Assembly: GCA_021229015.1 (NCBI GenBank)
Contig: CM037781.1
Coordinates: 69,338,173 to 69,402,172, forward strand
Direction of reading: 5' to 3'
Length of the DNA stretch: 64,000 nucleotides
Source: Solen grandis
Taxonomy: Eukaryota; Mollusca; Bivalvia; Adapedonta; Solenidae
In this document: one piece after another, positions 1 through 10,795 of the stretch
How positions within the stretch are numbered: the stretch's first letter is position 1
How the letters are laid out: each line of letters starts with the position of its first letter
Translations under genes and position numbers: made by a program
Notes under the pieces: generated by a model
Seen by the model: only the letters and a program-made list of their open reading frames with translations
What the model was told of the DNA's origin: nothing
The model's database searches: none

Positions 1-3000
1 GGAAATTCGGTTGGCTGACAGGATATGCACACCTTAGTTTCAAGATGTACCATCTGTGAAAATTTGAAGTAAATCCGACCATAAATGAAGGCTGTAGAGC
101 GCAAACACCATTTTTCACTGTTTTTAGCTGTGACGTCATGTGACGTCATAGGGTGCTGAAGATGCTTTTGTTCAAAAGCGCATACTTTACTCTCATAACT
201 CTGAAATTTTCATTATTCTGAACAACTGGCATCATGTCGAAATCATTGCCCTAATATGAAAATTAAGAAGTATGCTTATGACGTCATATGACGTCGTATG
301 ACGTCACGCATCAAAATATTTGTAGATATTCTGCAGAACTGCAAACTGTGTAAGTTTCATCTTTCTGTGTCATCCTGAGGCTCTTTAATCCTAAAATGAA
401 ATTTTCGGTCCTATGTTCGAATCTGATTTCAGCCACAGAACTTCGGTCTTTCGAATTTCGCTTAGCTGACAGGATATGCACACCTTAGTTTCAAGATGTA
501 CCACCTGTGAAAATTTGAAGAAAATCCGACCATAAATGACGCTGTAGAGCGCGAACACCATTTTCACTATTTTTAGCTCTGACGTCATGTGACGTCATAG
601 GGTGCTGAAAATGCTTTTGTTCAAAAGGCATACTTTACTTTCATAACTCTGAAATTTTCATTATTCTGAACAACTGGCATCATGTCGAAATCATTTCCCT
701 AAAATGAAAATTAAGAAGTATGCCTTTGACGTCACATGACGTCATATGACGTCAGGACTCAAAATATATGTAGAAATTCTGCAGAACTGCAAACTGTGTA
801 AGTTTCAACTTTCTATCTCATCCTGAAGCTCTATAATCCTGAAATGAAATATTCGGTCCTATGTTCGAATCTTATTTCAGCCACAGAACTTCGGCCTTTC
901 GGAATTTCGGTTAGCTGACAAGAAATGCACACATTAGTTTCAAGATGTACCATCTGTGAAAATTTGAAGAAAATCCGAACAAAAATGACAGCTGTAGAGC
1001 GCGAACACCATTTTTCACTATTTTTAGCTGTGACGTCATGTGACGTCATAGCGTGCTGAAGATGCTATTGTTCAAAACCGCTTAATCTTCTGTAATAACT
1101 CTGAAATTTTCATTATTCTGAACAACTGGCATCATGTCGAAATCATTTCCCTAAAATGAAAATTAAGAAGTATGCTTATGACGTCACATGACGTCATCTG
1201 ACGTCAGGAATCAAAATATCCGTAGAAATTATGCAGAACTGCAAACTGTGTTAGTTTCAACTTTCTATCACATCCTGAAGCTCTTTAATCCTAAAATGAA
1301 ATTTTCGGTCCTATGTTCGAATCTTATTTCAGCCACAGAACTTTGGTCTTTCGGAATTTCGGTTAGCTGACAGGAAATGCATACCTTCCTTTCAAGATGT
1401 ACCATCTTTGAAAATTTGAAGAAAATCCGACCATAAATAACAGCTGTAGAGCGTGAACACCATTTTCACTATTTTTAGCTGTGACGTCATGTGACGTCAT
1501 AGGGTGCTGATGATGCTATTTTTCAAAACCGCTTAATGTACTGTAATGACTCTGAAATTTCATTATTCTGAACAACTGGCATCATGTCGAAATCATTGCC
1601 CTAAAATAAAAAATTAAGAAGTATGCTTATGACGTCACATGACGTCATCTGACGTTAGGACTCAAAACATTCTTAGAAATTATGCAGAACTGCAAACTGT
1701 GTTAGTTTCAACTTTCTATCTCATCCTGAAGCTCTTTAATCATAAAATGAAATTTTCGGTCCTATGTTCGAATCTTATTTCAGCCACAGAACTTTGGTCT
1801 TTTAGAATTTCGGTTAGCTGACAGGATATGCACACCTTAGTTTCGACAAGTACCATCTGTGAAAATTTGAAGAAAATCCGACCATAAATGACGGCTGTAG
1901 AGCGCGAACGCCATTTTTCACTATTTTTAGCTGTGACGTCATGTGACGTCATAGGGTGCTGAAGATGCTTTTGTTCTAAAGCGCATACATTACTGTCATA
2001 ATTTTGAAATTTTTAATTATTCTGAACAACTGGCATCATGTCAAAATTATTGCCCTAGTATGAAAATTAAGAAGTATGCCTATGACGTCACATGACGTCA
2101 TATGACGTCACGACTCAAAATATATGTAGAAATTCTGCAGAACTGCAAACTGTGTAAGTTTCAACTTTCTATCTCATCCTGAATCTCTTTAATACTAAAA
2201 TGAAATTTTCGGTCCTATGTTTGAATCTTATTTCAGCCACAGAACTTCGGTCTTTCATAATTTCGGTTAGCTGACAGAATATGCACAACTAGATTTTAAT
2301 ATACACTTTCTGTGAAATTTTGATGAAAATCGGTTAATAACCAATGGCTGTAGAGCCTGAACACCATTTTTCACTATTTTTAGCTATGACGTCATATGAA
2401 GTCACTAATAGTTGAAACAATGCAGATCGAAATGGACTCTGTTTAGCTGATCACTGAAACAATTTGAAGACTCTATCTCAATTGTAACCTTGTTTAATTA
2501 CAACCTAAATATCCCTCTGGTAGTATTTCATGTTCATGGTGATTAATTGACATTATATTATAATAAGCGTTTAGTTACGAAGAAAAAAAAGAAAGTAGCA
2601 GTAGTAGTAGTATGCTTATGACGTCATATGATGTCACGACTCAAAATATATTAAGAAATTCCGCATAACTGCAAACTGTGTAAGTTTCAACTTTCTATCT
2701 CATCCCGCAGTTCTTTAGCCCTAAAATGAAATTTTTGGTCCTATGTTCGAATCTAACTTCAGCCACAATACTTCGGTTTTTCGGAATTAAGGTTAGCTGA
2801 CAAAATATTCACACCTAAGTTTCAAGATGTACCATCTGTAAAATTTGAAGAAAATCTGATCATAAATGGCGGCTGTAGAGCGCGAACACCATTTTTCACT
2901 ATTTTTAGCTCTGACGTCACGTGACGTCATAGGGTGTTGAAAATGCTGTTGCTTAAAAGCGCATACTTTACTGCAATAACTCTGAAATTTCATTATTCTG

Positions 3001-3830
3001 AACAATTGGCATCATGTCGAAATCATTGCCTCAAATTAAAAATAAGTGGTATGCTTATGACGTCCTCTGACGTCGCGATTCAAAATATTTGTATAGATAA
3101 TGCAGAACTGCAAACTGTGCAAGTTTCAACTTTCTATCTCATCCTGAAGCTCTTCAATCCTAAAATGAAATTTTTTGGTCCTATGTTCGAATATTACTTC
3201 AGCCACAGAACTTCGGTTTTTTCGGGATTTCGGTAAGCTGGCAGGATATGTACAACTTAGTTTCAAGTTGTACCATAACTGTGAAAATTACAAGAAAATC
3301 CGACCATAAATGGCGCAGAAGAGCGCGAAAACCATTGTTCAATATTTTTAGCTCTGACGTCACATGACGTCATAGGGTGCTGAAGATGCTTTTGTTCAAA
3401 AACGCATACTTTACAGTCATAACTCTAAAATCTTCATTATCCTGAACAACTGGCATCATGTCGAAATCATTGCCCTAAAATGAAAATTAAGAAGTATGCT
3501 TATGACGTCACATGACGTCATATGACATCACGACTCAAAATCTTTATAGAAATTCTGCAGAACTGCAAACTGTGTAAGTTTCAACTTTCTATCTCATCCT
3601 GAAGCTCTTTTATCCTAAAATGAAATTTTCGGTCCTATGTTCGAATCTTATTTCAGCCACAGAACTTCGGTCTTTCGGAATTTCGGTTAGCTGACAGGAT
3701 ATGCACACCTTAGTTTCAAGATGTACCATCTGTGAAAATTTGAAGAAAATCCGACTATAAATGACGGCTGTAGAGCGCAAACACCATTTTTCACTATTTT
3801 TAGCTGTGACGTCATGTGACGTCATAGGCT
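1..3830. repeat. Satellite family A, block 1, ~450-bp units with TGACGTCA clusters
   Basis: Tandem array in which the same cluster, TGACGTCATGTGACGTCA or a variant, recurs at about 131, 580, 1031, 1482, 1934, 2387, 2912, 3355 and 3807, giving a period of 449-453 bp in most intervals. Each unit has a second cluster of two or three TGACGTCA copies about 10 bp apart, near 'gaagtatgcttatgacgtcacatg'. Shared landmarks include 'tcctatgttcgaatctta', 'gttagctgacaggatatg' and 'gcagaactgcaaactgtg'. The 2387-2912 interval is longer and holds unrelated sequence plus a GTA-rich simple repeat. Copies differ by scattered substitutions and small indels. The many short open frames here (MTSHDVT..., MTSSDVR...) come from the palindromes and are not genes. 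Confidence 0.93.
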
Positions 3831-3834
3831 GCTG

Positions 3835-5285
3835 ACAATCCTTGAAATCAAAATTTCCTCACGTGACTAATAACCCATAAAAATTTCATGGTCCTAGGAC
3901 TATTGCAACATATCAAAATAAGCGTTTAGTTAGGAAGAAGAAAAAAAAAATAAAATAAAATGACGTCACGTGACGTCATATGACATTTATTTTCACATAA
4001 TGTTTATAACTTCCAGAGACCTATATACTGACAAAATTTCAACTTTCTATCTCAAATAGGACAGTTTTTATAAGCATTTAAAAATTGACGTCCTTGGTTC
4101 GAATATTGGATCCGCCATAGATGCTTGGACTTTTCGAATTTTGAAAAACGGACACCAGTATACACAATAAGAACGTTATATACACATTTTGTGAAAATTT
4201 GATAAAAATCGGCCCATTGATAATAGCTCTGGACCATGTACAAACTTTCGTATTCAATTTCCAATGTGACGTCATATGACGTCATAGGCTTCTGAAAATC
4301 ATTAAAATCGAAATTTCAGCGTCTGAATCATTTGTCATTAAATTTTCATAGCCCTTCAATAATTTCAACATATAGAAATACTCTTATTAATATTAGAAAT
4401 ACATTATCATATAATGACGTCAAGTGACGTCATGTGACGTTTATTTTCAACAAAATGTTTAAGACTCCCAGAAACCTATATACTGACCAAAAATCACTTT
4501 TCTATCTCAAATAAATCCGATTTATAAGCATTTAAAATTTACGACCTTGGTTCGAATCTTGAATTCGCTATAGAACCATGGACTTTTCGAATTTTGAAAA
4601 ACGGACACCGGGATGCACAACTAGAACGTAATATACACATTCTGTGAAAATTTGATGAAAATCGGTTCATAAACAATGGCTGCAGACCGCGTACAAACTT
4701 TGTTGCATAGTTCAAGTGTGACGTCATATGACGTCATAGGCATATGAAAATCATAGAAATCAAAATTGCAGCCTCTGAAGCATGTGTCATTAAATTTTCA
4801 TTGCCCTTCGACAATTTCAACATATAGGAATATTCTTGTTAATATTAGAAATACATTATCATATAATGATGTCACGTGACGTCATATGACATTTATTTTC
4901 ACAACATGTTTAAAACTTCTAGAGACCTATATACTGACTAAATATCAACTTTCTATCTTAAATAGGACAGATTTTATAAGCATTTAAAAATTTACGACCT
5001 TGGTTCGAATCTTGGATTCGCTATAGGACCATGGACTTTTCGAATTTTGACAAACGGACACCGGGATGCACAACTAGAGCCTAACATACACATTCTGTGA
5101 AATTTTGATGAAAATCGCTCCAGAGATAATGGCTGTAGACCGCGTACAAACTTTTCACCTGACGTCAAATCTGACGTTTATATGACGTCGTATGAATATA
5201 AAATTCATTGTATCCGAAAGCTCATGGTTTGAAATATATGCCTTAAAATTTTCATTGTTCTGAGTCAATGGCAACACCTCGAAAT
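3835..5285. repeat. Satellite family B, block 1, ~452-bp units
   Basis: Three units of a second family. The cluster TGACGTCACGTGACGTCA begins at about 3961, 4415 and 4867, so the period is 452-454 bp, nearly that of family A. Landmarks are 'agagacctatatactgac', 'ttggttcgaatcttggat', 'cgaattttgaaaaacgga' and 'gaaaatcggtcca'. Each unit carries a second cluster, TGACGTCATATGACGTCATAGGC. The order of landmarks (CRE triple, TTCGAATC box, 'gtgaaaatttga', CRE double) parallels family A, which suggests a common ancestral unit. No coding potential. Confidence 0.9.
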
Positions 5286-5440
5286 TAACACAAATATAAG
5301 AGGAAGAAAAAAAAGAATAAGAAGAAGAATAATAAAAAAACAGTACAAACCCAATAAGACTTTCTGCTTGTAGGCAGAAAGTCCTAATAATAATAAAAAC
5401 TAGATGTCATTCGTGAAAACGAATGATAGGACTTTCTGCA
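5286..5440. repeat. GAA/AAT-rich tract followed by two short hairpins
   Basis: A purine-rich tract (aagaggaagaaaaaaaagaataagaag) runs into two inverted repeats. The first is GACTTTCTGC at 5358-5367 with GCAGAAAGTC at 5374-5383 around a 6-nt loop. The second is TCATTCGT at 5407-5414 with ACGAATGA at 5419-5426 around GAAA, and it is followed by TAGGACTTTCTGC. Related junctions occur near 8160-8310, 15,000-15,075, 31,960-32,050 and 36,840-36,990 and mark the edge of the A/B blocks. These look like termini of a mobile unit. Confidence 0.75.
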
Positions 5441-5559
5441 ACCTGTGTTAATGCAAAAGCAGGAGATAGAAGTTTTATGTAATGATTCACCACTGGTAGT
5501 ATTTCATGTTCATGCTGAACAATTGACATTATATTCCGAAATTAGTGGAAATGATAAGA

Positions 5560-6705
5560 ACTAAGTATTAGTCTGTGACGTAAAATGATGTTATATGACG
5601 TCAGGACATGACTGCAAACTTGATTTCTAGTTTAAAGGTCCTATGTTCGAATCTTACTTCAGCCACAATACTTCGGTTTTACGGAATTAAGGTTAGCTGA
5701 CAAAAATATTCACACCTTAGTTTCAAGATGTACCATCTGTAAAAATTTGAAGAAAATCTGATCACAAATGGCGGCTGTAGAGCGCGAATACCATTTTTCA
5801 CTATTTTTAGCTCTGAGGCCAGGTGACGTCATAGGGTGCTGAAAATGCTGTTGCTCAAAAGCGCATACTTTACTGCAAAAACTCTGAAATTTTCATTATT
5901 CTGAACAATTGGCCTCATGTCGAAATCATTGCCCAAAAATTAAAATTAAGTGGTATGCTTATGACGTCCTATGACGTCACGATTCAAATAATTGTAGAAA
6001 TTCTGCAGAACTGCAAACTGTGTAAGTTTCAACTTTCTATCTCATCCTTAAGCTCTTCAATCCTAAAATGAAATTTTTGGTCCTATGTTCGAATCTTATT
6101 TTAGCCACAGAACTTCGGTTTTTCGGAATTTCGGTTAGCTGGCAGGATATGCACACCTTAGTTTCAAGGTACCATCTTTGAAAATTTGAAGAAAATCCGA
6201 CCATAAATGGCGGCTGTAGAGCGCGAACACCATTTTTCAATATTTTTAGCTCTGACGTCACATGACGTCATAGGGTGTAAAAGAAGCTTTTGTTCAAAAG
6301 CGCATACTTTACTGTCATAACATTGAAATTTTCATTATTCTGAACAACTGGCATCATGTCGAAATCATTGCCCTAATATGAAAATTAAGAAGTATGCTTA
6401 TGACGTCACATGACGTCATATGACGTCACGACTCAAAATATATTAAGAAATTCTGCAGAACTGCAAACTGTGTAAGTTTCAACTTTCTATTTCATCCTGA
6501 AGCTCTTTAATCCTAAAATGAAATTTTCGGTCCTATGTTCGAATCTTATTTCAGTCACAGAACTTCGGTCTTTCGGAATTTCGGTTAGTGACAGGATATG
6601 TACACCTTAGTTTCAAGATGTACCCGAGCATAAATGACGGCTGTAGAGCGCGAAAACCATTTTTCACTATTTTTAGCTGTGACGTCATGTGACGTCATAG
6701 GATGC
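5560..6705. repeat. Satellite family A, block 2
   Basis: Resumption of family A after the hairpin junction, about two and a half units. TGACGTCA doublets sit near 5824 (first palindrome degraded to 'tgaggccaggtgacgtca'), 6254 and 6680. The segment 5640-5800 is closely related to 2740-2900 and 15,270-15,430, including the shared variant 'cacaatacttcggtttt', so these three units form a subfamily. No gene. Confidence 0.88.
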
Positions 6706-8155
6706 TGACAATCATTGAAATCAAAATTTCCTCACGTGTCTAATAACCCATAAAAATTTCATCGTCCTAAGACTATTGGAACATATTAAAATAAGCGTTA
6801 GTTAGGAAGAAGAAAAGAATAATAATAATAAAAAATGACGTCACGTGACGTCATATGATGTTTATTTTCACATAATTGTTAAGAACCCCAGAGACCTACT
6901 AACTGACAAAATTTCAACTTTCTATCTCAAATAGGACAGTTTTTATAAGCATTTAAAAATTGACATCCTTGGTTCGAATCTTGGATCCGCCATAGATGCT
7001 TGGACTTTTCGAATTTTGAAAAACAGACACCGAGATGCACAACTATGACTTAATATACACATTCTGTGAAAATTTGATGAAAATCGGCCCATTAATAATG
7101 GCTCTGGACCGTGTACAAACTTTCGTAATCAATTTCAAATGTGACGTCATATGACGTCATAGGCTTCTGAAAATTTTTGAAATCGAAATATCAGCGTCTG
7201 AATCATTTGTCATTAAATTGTCATTGCCCTTCGACAATTTCAACATATATAATACCCTTGTTAATATTAGAAATACATTATCATATAATGACGTCACGTG
7301 ACGTCATATGACATTTATTTTCACAAAATGTTTAAGACTCTGAGAGACCTATATACTGACCAAATATCACTTTTCTATCTCAAATAGGACCGATTTTATA
7401 AGCATTTAAAGATTTACGCCCTTGGTTCGTATCTTAGAATCGCTATAGAACCATGGACTTTTCGAATTTTGAAAAACGGACACCGCGATGCACAACTAGA
7501 ACTTAATATACACATTCTGTGAACATTTGATGAAAATCGATCCATCAATAATGGCTCTGGACCGTGTACAAACTTCTGTTGCATATTTCCAGTGTGACGT
7601 CATATGACGTCATAGGCATGTGAAAATCATATAAATCAAAATTTCAGCGTTTGAAGCATGTGTCTTTAAATTTCATTGCCTTTCGACAACTTCAACATAT
7701 AGAAATATTCTTGTTAATATTAGAAATGCATTATCATATAATGACGTCACGTGACGTCATATGACATATATTTTTAACAAAATGTTTAAAACTTCTAGAG
7801 ACCTATATACTGACTAAATATCAACTTTCTATCTTAAATAGGACCGATTTTATAAGCATTTAAAAATTTACGACCTTGGTTCGAATCTTGGATTCGCTAT
7901 AGAACCATGGACTTTTCGAATTTTGAAAAACGGACACCGGGATGCACAACTAGAGCCTAACATACACAATCTGTGAAAATTTGATGAAAATCGGTTCACA
8001 AACAATGGCTGTAGACCGCGTACAAACTTTTGTAGCATAATTCAAATGTGACGTCATATGACGTCATAGGCATATGATAATCATAGAAATCAAAATATCC
8101 TCACATGACTAATAAGTCATAAAAATTTCATTGTCCTAGGAGTATTGCAACATAG
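6706..8155. repeat. Satellite family B, block 2
   Basis: Three more B units with TGACGTCACGTGACGTCA starting near 6836, 7289 and 7742 (period 453). Block 2 repeats block 1 (3835-5285) in the same order, including the entry segment 'tcaaaatttcctcacgtg', so A-B-hairpin behaves as a higher-order unit of roughly 3 kb. Confidence 0.88.
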
Positions 8156-8395
8156 AAAAATAAGCGTTTAGTTAGGAAGAAAAAAAGAATAATAATAAGA
8201 AGAAGAAGAAGAAGAATAAACAGTACAAACCCAATAGGACTTTCTGCTTTAGGCAGAAAGTCCTAATAACTAGATTTCATTCGTTGATACGAATGATAGG
8301 ACTTTCTGCTAAAATTGAAAATATTAAGATTAATTCCGTTAGAAAGAATATATATTAAATTCTCTACCTTTTACTTATTTTTTTTTCGTATGGCT
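8156..8395. repeat. GAA-rich tract, 13-bp hairpin with CTAG, and AT-rich segment
   Basis: After an AAG/AAT tract, the stem TAGGACTTTCTGC (8235-8247) pairs perfectly with its complement at 8253-8265 across a 5-nt loop. CTAG (8270-8273) follows four bases later. A second hairpin-like motif, 'ttcattcgttgatacgaatga', and another TAGGACTTTCTGC follow. An AT-rich stretch without a gene then leads into family A. The hairpin-then-CTRR layout resembles Helitron 3' ends, but no Rep/helicase sequence is seen. Confidence 0.7.
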
Positions 8396-9470
8396 TTCTT
8401 TTAGCTTTGACGTCACATGACGTCATAGGTGCTGAAAATTCTTTTGTTCAAAAGCACATACTTTACTGTCTTAACTCTGAAATTTTCATTATTCTGAACA
8501 ACTGGAATTATGTCAAAATCATTGCCTTAAAATGAAAATTAAGAAGTATGCTTTTGACGTCACATGACATCCTATGACGTCAAGAATCAAAATATATGTA
8601 GAAATTCTGCGGAACTGCAAACAGTGTAAGTTTCAACTTTCTATCTCATCCTGAAGCTCTTTAATCCTAAAATGAAATTTTCGGTCCTATGTTCGAATCT
8701 TATTTCAGCCACAGAAGTTCGGTCTTTCGTAATTTCGATTAGCTGACAGGATGTGCTCTTCTTAGTTTCAAGATGTACCATCTGTGAAAATTTGAAGAAA
8801 ATCCGACCATAAATGACGGCTGTAGAGCGCGAACACCATTTTTCACTATTTATAGCTGTGACGTCATGTGACTTCATAGGGTGCTGAAGATGCTTTTGTT
8901 CAAAAGCGCATACATTACTATCATAACTCTGAAATTTTCATTATTCTGAACAACTGGCATCATGTCGAATCATTGCCCTAAAATTAAAATTAAGAAGTAT
9001 GCTTATGACGTCACATGACGTCATATGACGTCACGACTCAAAATATATTGAGAAATTCTGCAGAACTGCAAACTGTGTAAGTTTCAATTTTCTATCTCAT
9101 TCTGAAGCTCTTTAATCATAAAATGAAATTTTCGGTCCTATGTTCAAATCTTATTTCAGCCACAGAACTTCGGTCTTTCGAATTTCGGTTAGCTGACTGG
9201 ATATGCACACTTTAGTTTCAAGATGTACCATCTGTGAAAATTTGAAGAAAATCCGACCATAAATGACGGCTGCAGAGCGCGAACACCATCTTTCACTGTT
9301 TTTATCTGTGACGTTATTTGACGTCATAGGGTGCTGAAGATGCTTTTTTTTCAAAAGCGCATAGTTTACTGTCATAACTCTGAAATTTCATTACTCTGAA
9401 CAACTGCCATCATGTCGAAATCATTGCCCTAAAATGAAAATTAAGAAGTATGCCTATGAAGTCACATGTC
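8396..9470. repeat. Satellite family A, block 3
   Basis: About two and a third A units with the standard landmarks and TGACGTCA clusters near 8410, 8554, 8859, 9006 and 9310. The array stops at about 9470 inside a degenerate cluster ('gaagtcacatgtcacgtgatg'). Its low-quality inverted counterpart lies at 35.3-36.9 kb. Confidence 0.88.
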
Positions 9471-9502
9471 ACGTGATGTAATTCACGCCGGGAACAGGTT
9501 GA

Positions 9503-9733
9503 TAGGGCGGAGTCTAAAAAATCAATACTATATTTGGAATGTGCGACTGCGTTAAATTTCAAAACATAATTTCAAACACTAAGTAGGTTAATGTTATTTA
9601 GTAAGCATTAAGTCCATTAAATCGGTCGCGCGGCTTTGCCGTGCCACACCGATTTAATGGACTTAATGCTTACTAAAAAAACACTAACCTATACTTAATT
9701 AACACTGACTAACTTAGAGTTTGTCCCGCCCTA
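9503..9733. mobile_element. Palindromic MITE with TA target sites and a 27-bp perfect stem
   Basis: 231-bp non-coding element. Its outer ends are TAGGGCGG (9503-9510) and CCGCCCTA (9726-9733), fitting TA|GGGCGG...CCGCCC|TA and so a Tc1/mariner-like TA duplication. The centre is a perfect 27-bp inverted repeat, 9600-9626 (AGTAAGCATTAAGTCC...) with 9648-9674, around a GC-rich 21-nt loop that itself contains GGC...GCC. The stem continues imperfectly outward (GGTTAATG / CACTAACC). No open frame. Superfamily assignment is inference from the ends only. Confidence 0.7.
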
Positions 9734-9865
9734 TTACTACGTTATGCTGCTATATTAGAAGATGGCACCATATAAATGTTACGTGTTATTAAAGTATTCA
9801 CACACGTGCACGTGCTTTCCTACGAAAGCCTATTGAGCTCATTTTGGTTGAAAAAAAAAAAATTT

Positions 9866-10070
9866 TATTCGCGAATTAACGCGATATTTTCGCGTTATAA
9901 CGCGAAACTTTCGCGAATTAACGCGATACTTTCGCGAATTAACGCGATATTTTCGCGTTATAACGCGAAACTTTCGCGAATAAACGCGATACTTTCGCGA
10001 ATTAACGCGAAACTTTCGCGAATTTTAATTTAACGCGATACTTTCGCGATATTAACGCGAACTTTCGCAA
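9866..10070. repeat. Left-arm 21-bp minisatellite (TTCGCGAATTAACGCGATAC-type)
   Basis: About nine to ten copies of a 21-bp CpG-rich unit containing two CGCG boxes, with variants 'cgcgttataacgcgaaac' and 'cgcgaattaacgcgata'. Because 21 is divisible by three, an 85-residue frame remains open (9776-10033, repeating SRINAIL/SRINAKL). It is a by-product of the repeat and has no family resemblance I recognise. Confidence 0.9.
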
Positions 10071-10079
10071 ACCAAAAAC

Positions 10080-10795
10080 CTGGGTCGTAGATCGTAGCTC
10101 AACCATTCAAATAAACCAAAATAAATGGTTGAGCTGGATCCAAGATCGTAGCTTAACCATTCAAATAAACCAAAATAAATGGTTGAGCTGGGTCGTAGAT
10201 CGTAGCTCAACAATTCAAATAAACCAAAATAAATGGTTGAGCTGGGTCGTAGATCGTATGTAGCTAAACCATTGAAAATGTTCATAGAATGGTCGAGCTG
10301 GGTCGTAGATCGTAGCTCAACCATTCAAATAAACCAAAATAAATGGTTGAGCTGGGTCGTAGATCGTAGCTCAACCATTCAAATAAACCAAAATAAATGG
10401 TTGAAATGGGTCGTAGATCGTAGCTCAACCATTGAAAATGTTCATAGAATGGTCGACCTGGGTCGTTGATCGTAGCTCAACCATTCAAATAAACCAAAAT
10501 AAATGGTTGAGCTGGGTCGTAGATCGTAGCTCAACCATTGAAACTGTTCAAAGAATGGTCGAGCTAGGTCGTAGATCGTAGCTCAACCATTCAAATAAAC
10601 AAAAAAAAATGGTTGAGCTGGGTCGTAGATCGTAGCTCAACCATTGAAAATGTCATAGAATGGTTGACTGGGTCTGATCGTAGCTCAACCATTCAAATAA
10701 ACCAAATTAAATGGTTGACCTGGATCGTAGATCGTAGCTCGACCATTGAAAATGTTCATAGAATGGTCGAGCTGGGTTGTTGATAGTATTTGTCA
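10080..10795. repeat. Left-arm ~54-bp self-complementary tandem repeat
   Basis: About 13 copies of a ~54-bp unit: GGTCGTAGATCGTAGCTC, then AACCATT, a spacer, and AATGGTTGAGCT. Each unit is a small inverted repeat (AGCTCAACCATT pairs with AATGGTTGAGCT). Two spacer types are intermingled: 'caaataaaccaaaata' and 'gaaaatgttcatag'. Open frames on both strands here are repeat artefacts. Confidence 0.9.

Noticed and set aside
1..9470. Many 60-100-residue frames starting MTSHDVT, MTSSDVR or MTSELK
   Set aside because: They all begin in or near TGACGTCA, which encodes the same start on either strand, and repeat with the 450-bp satellite. No codon constraint is evident.
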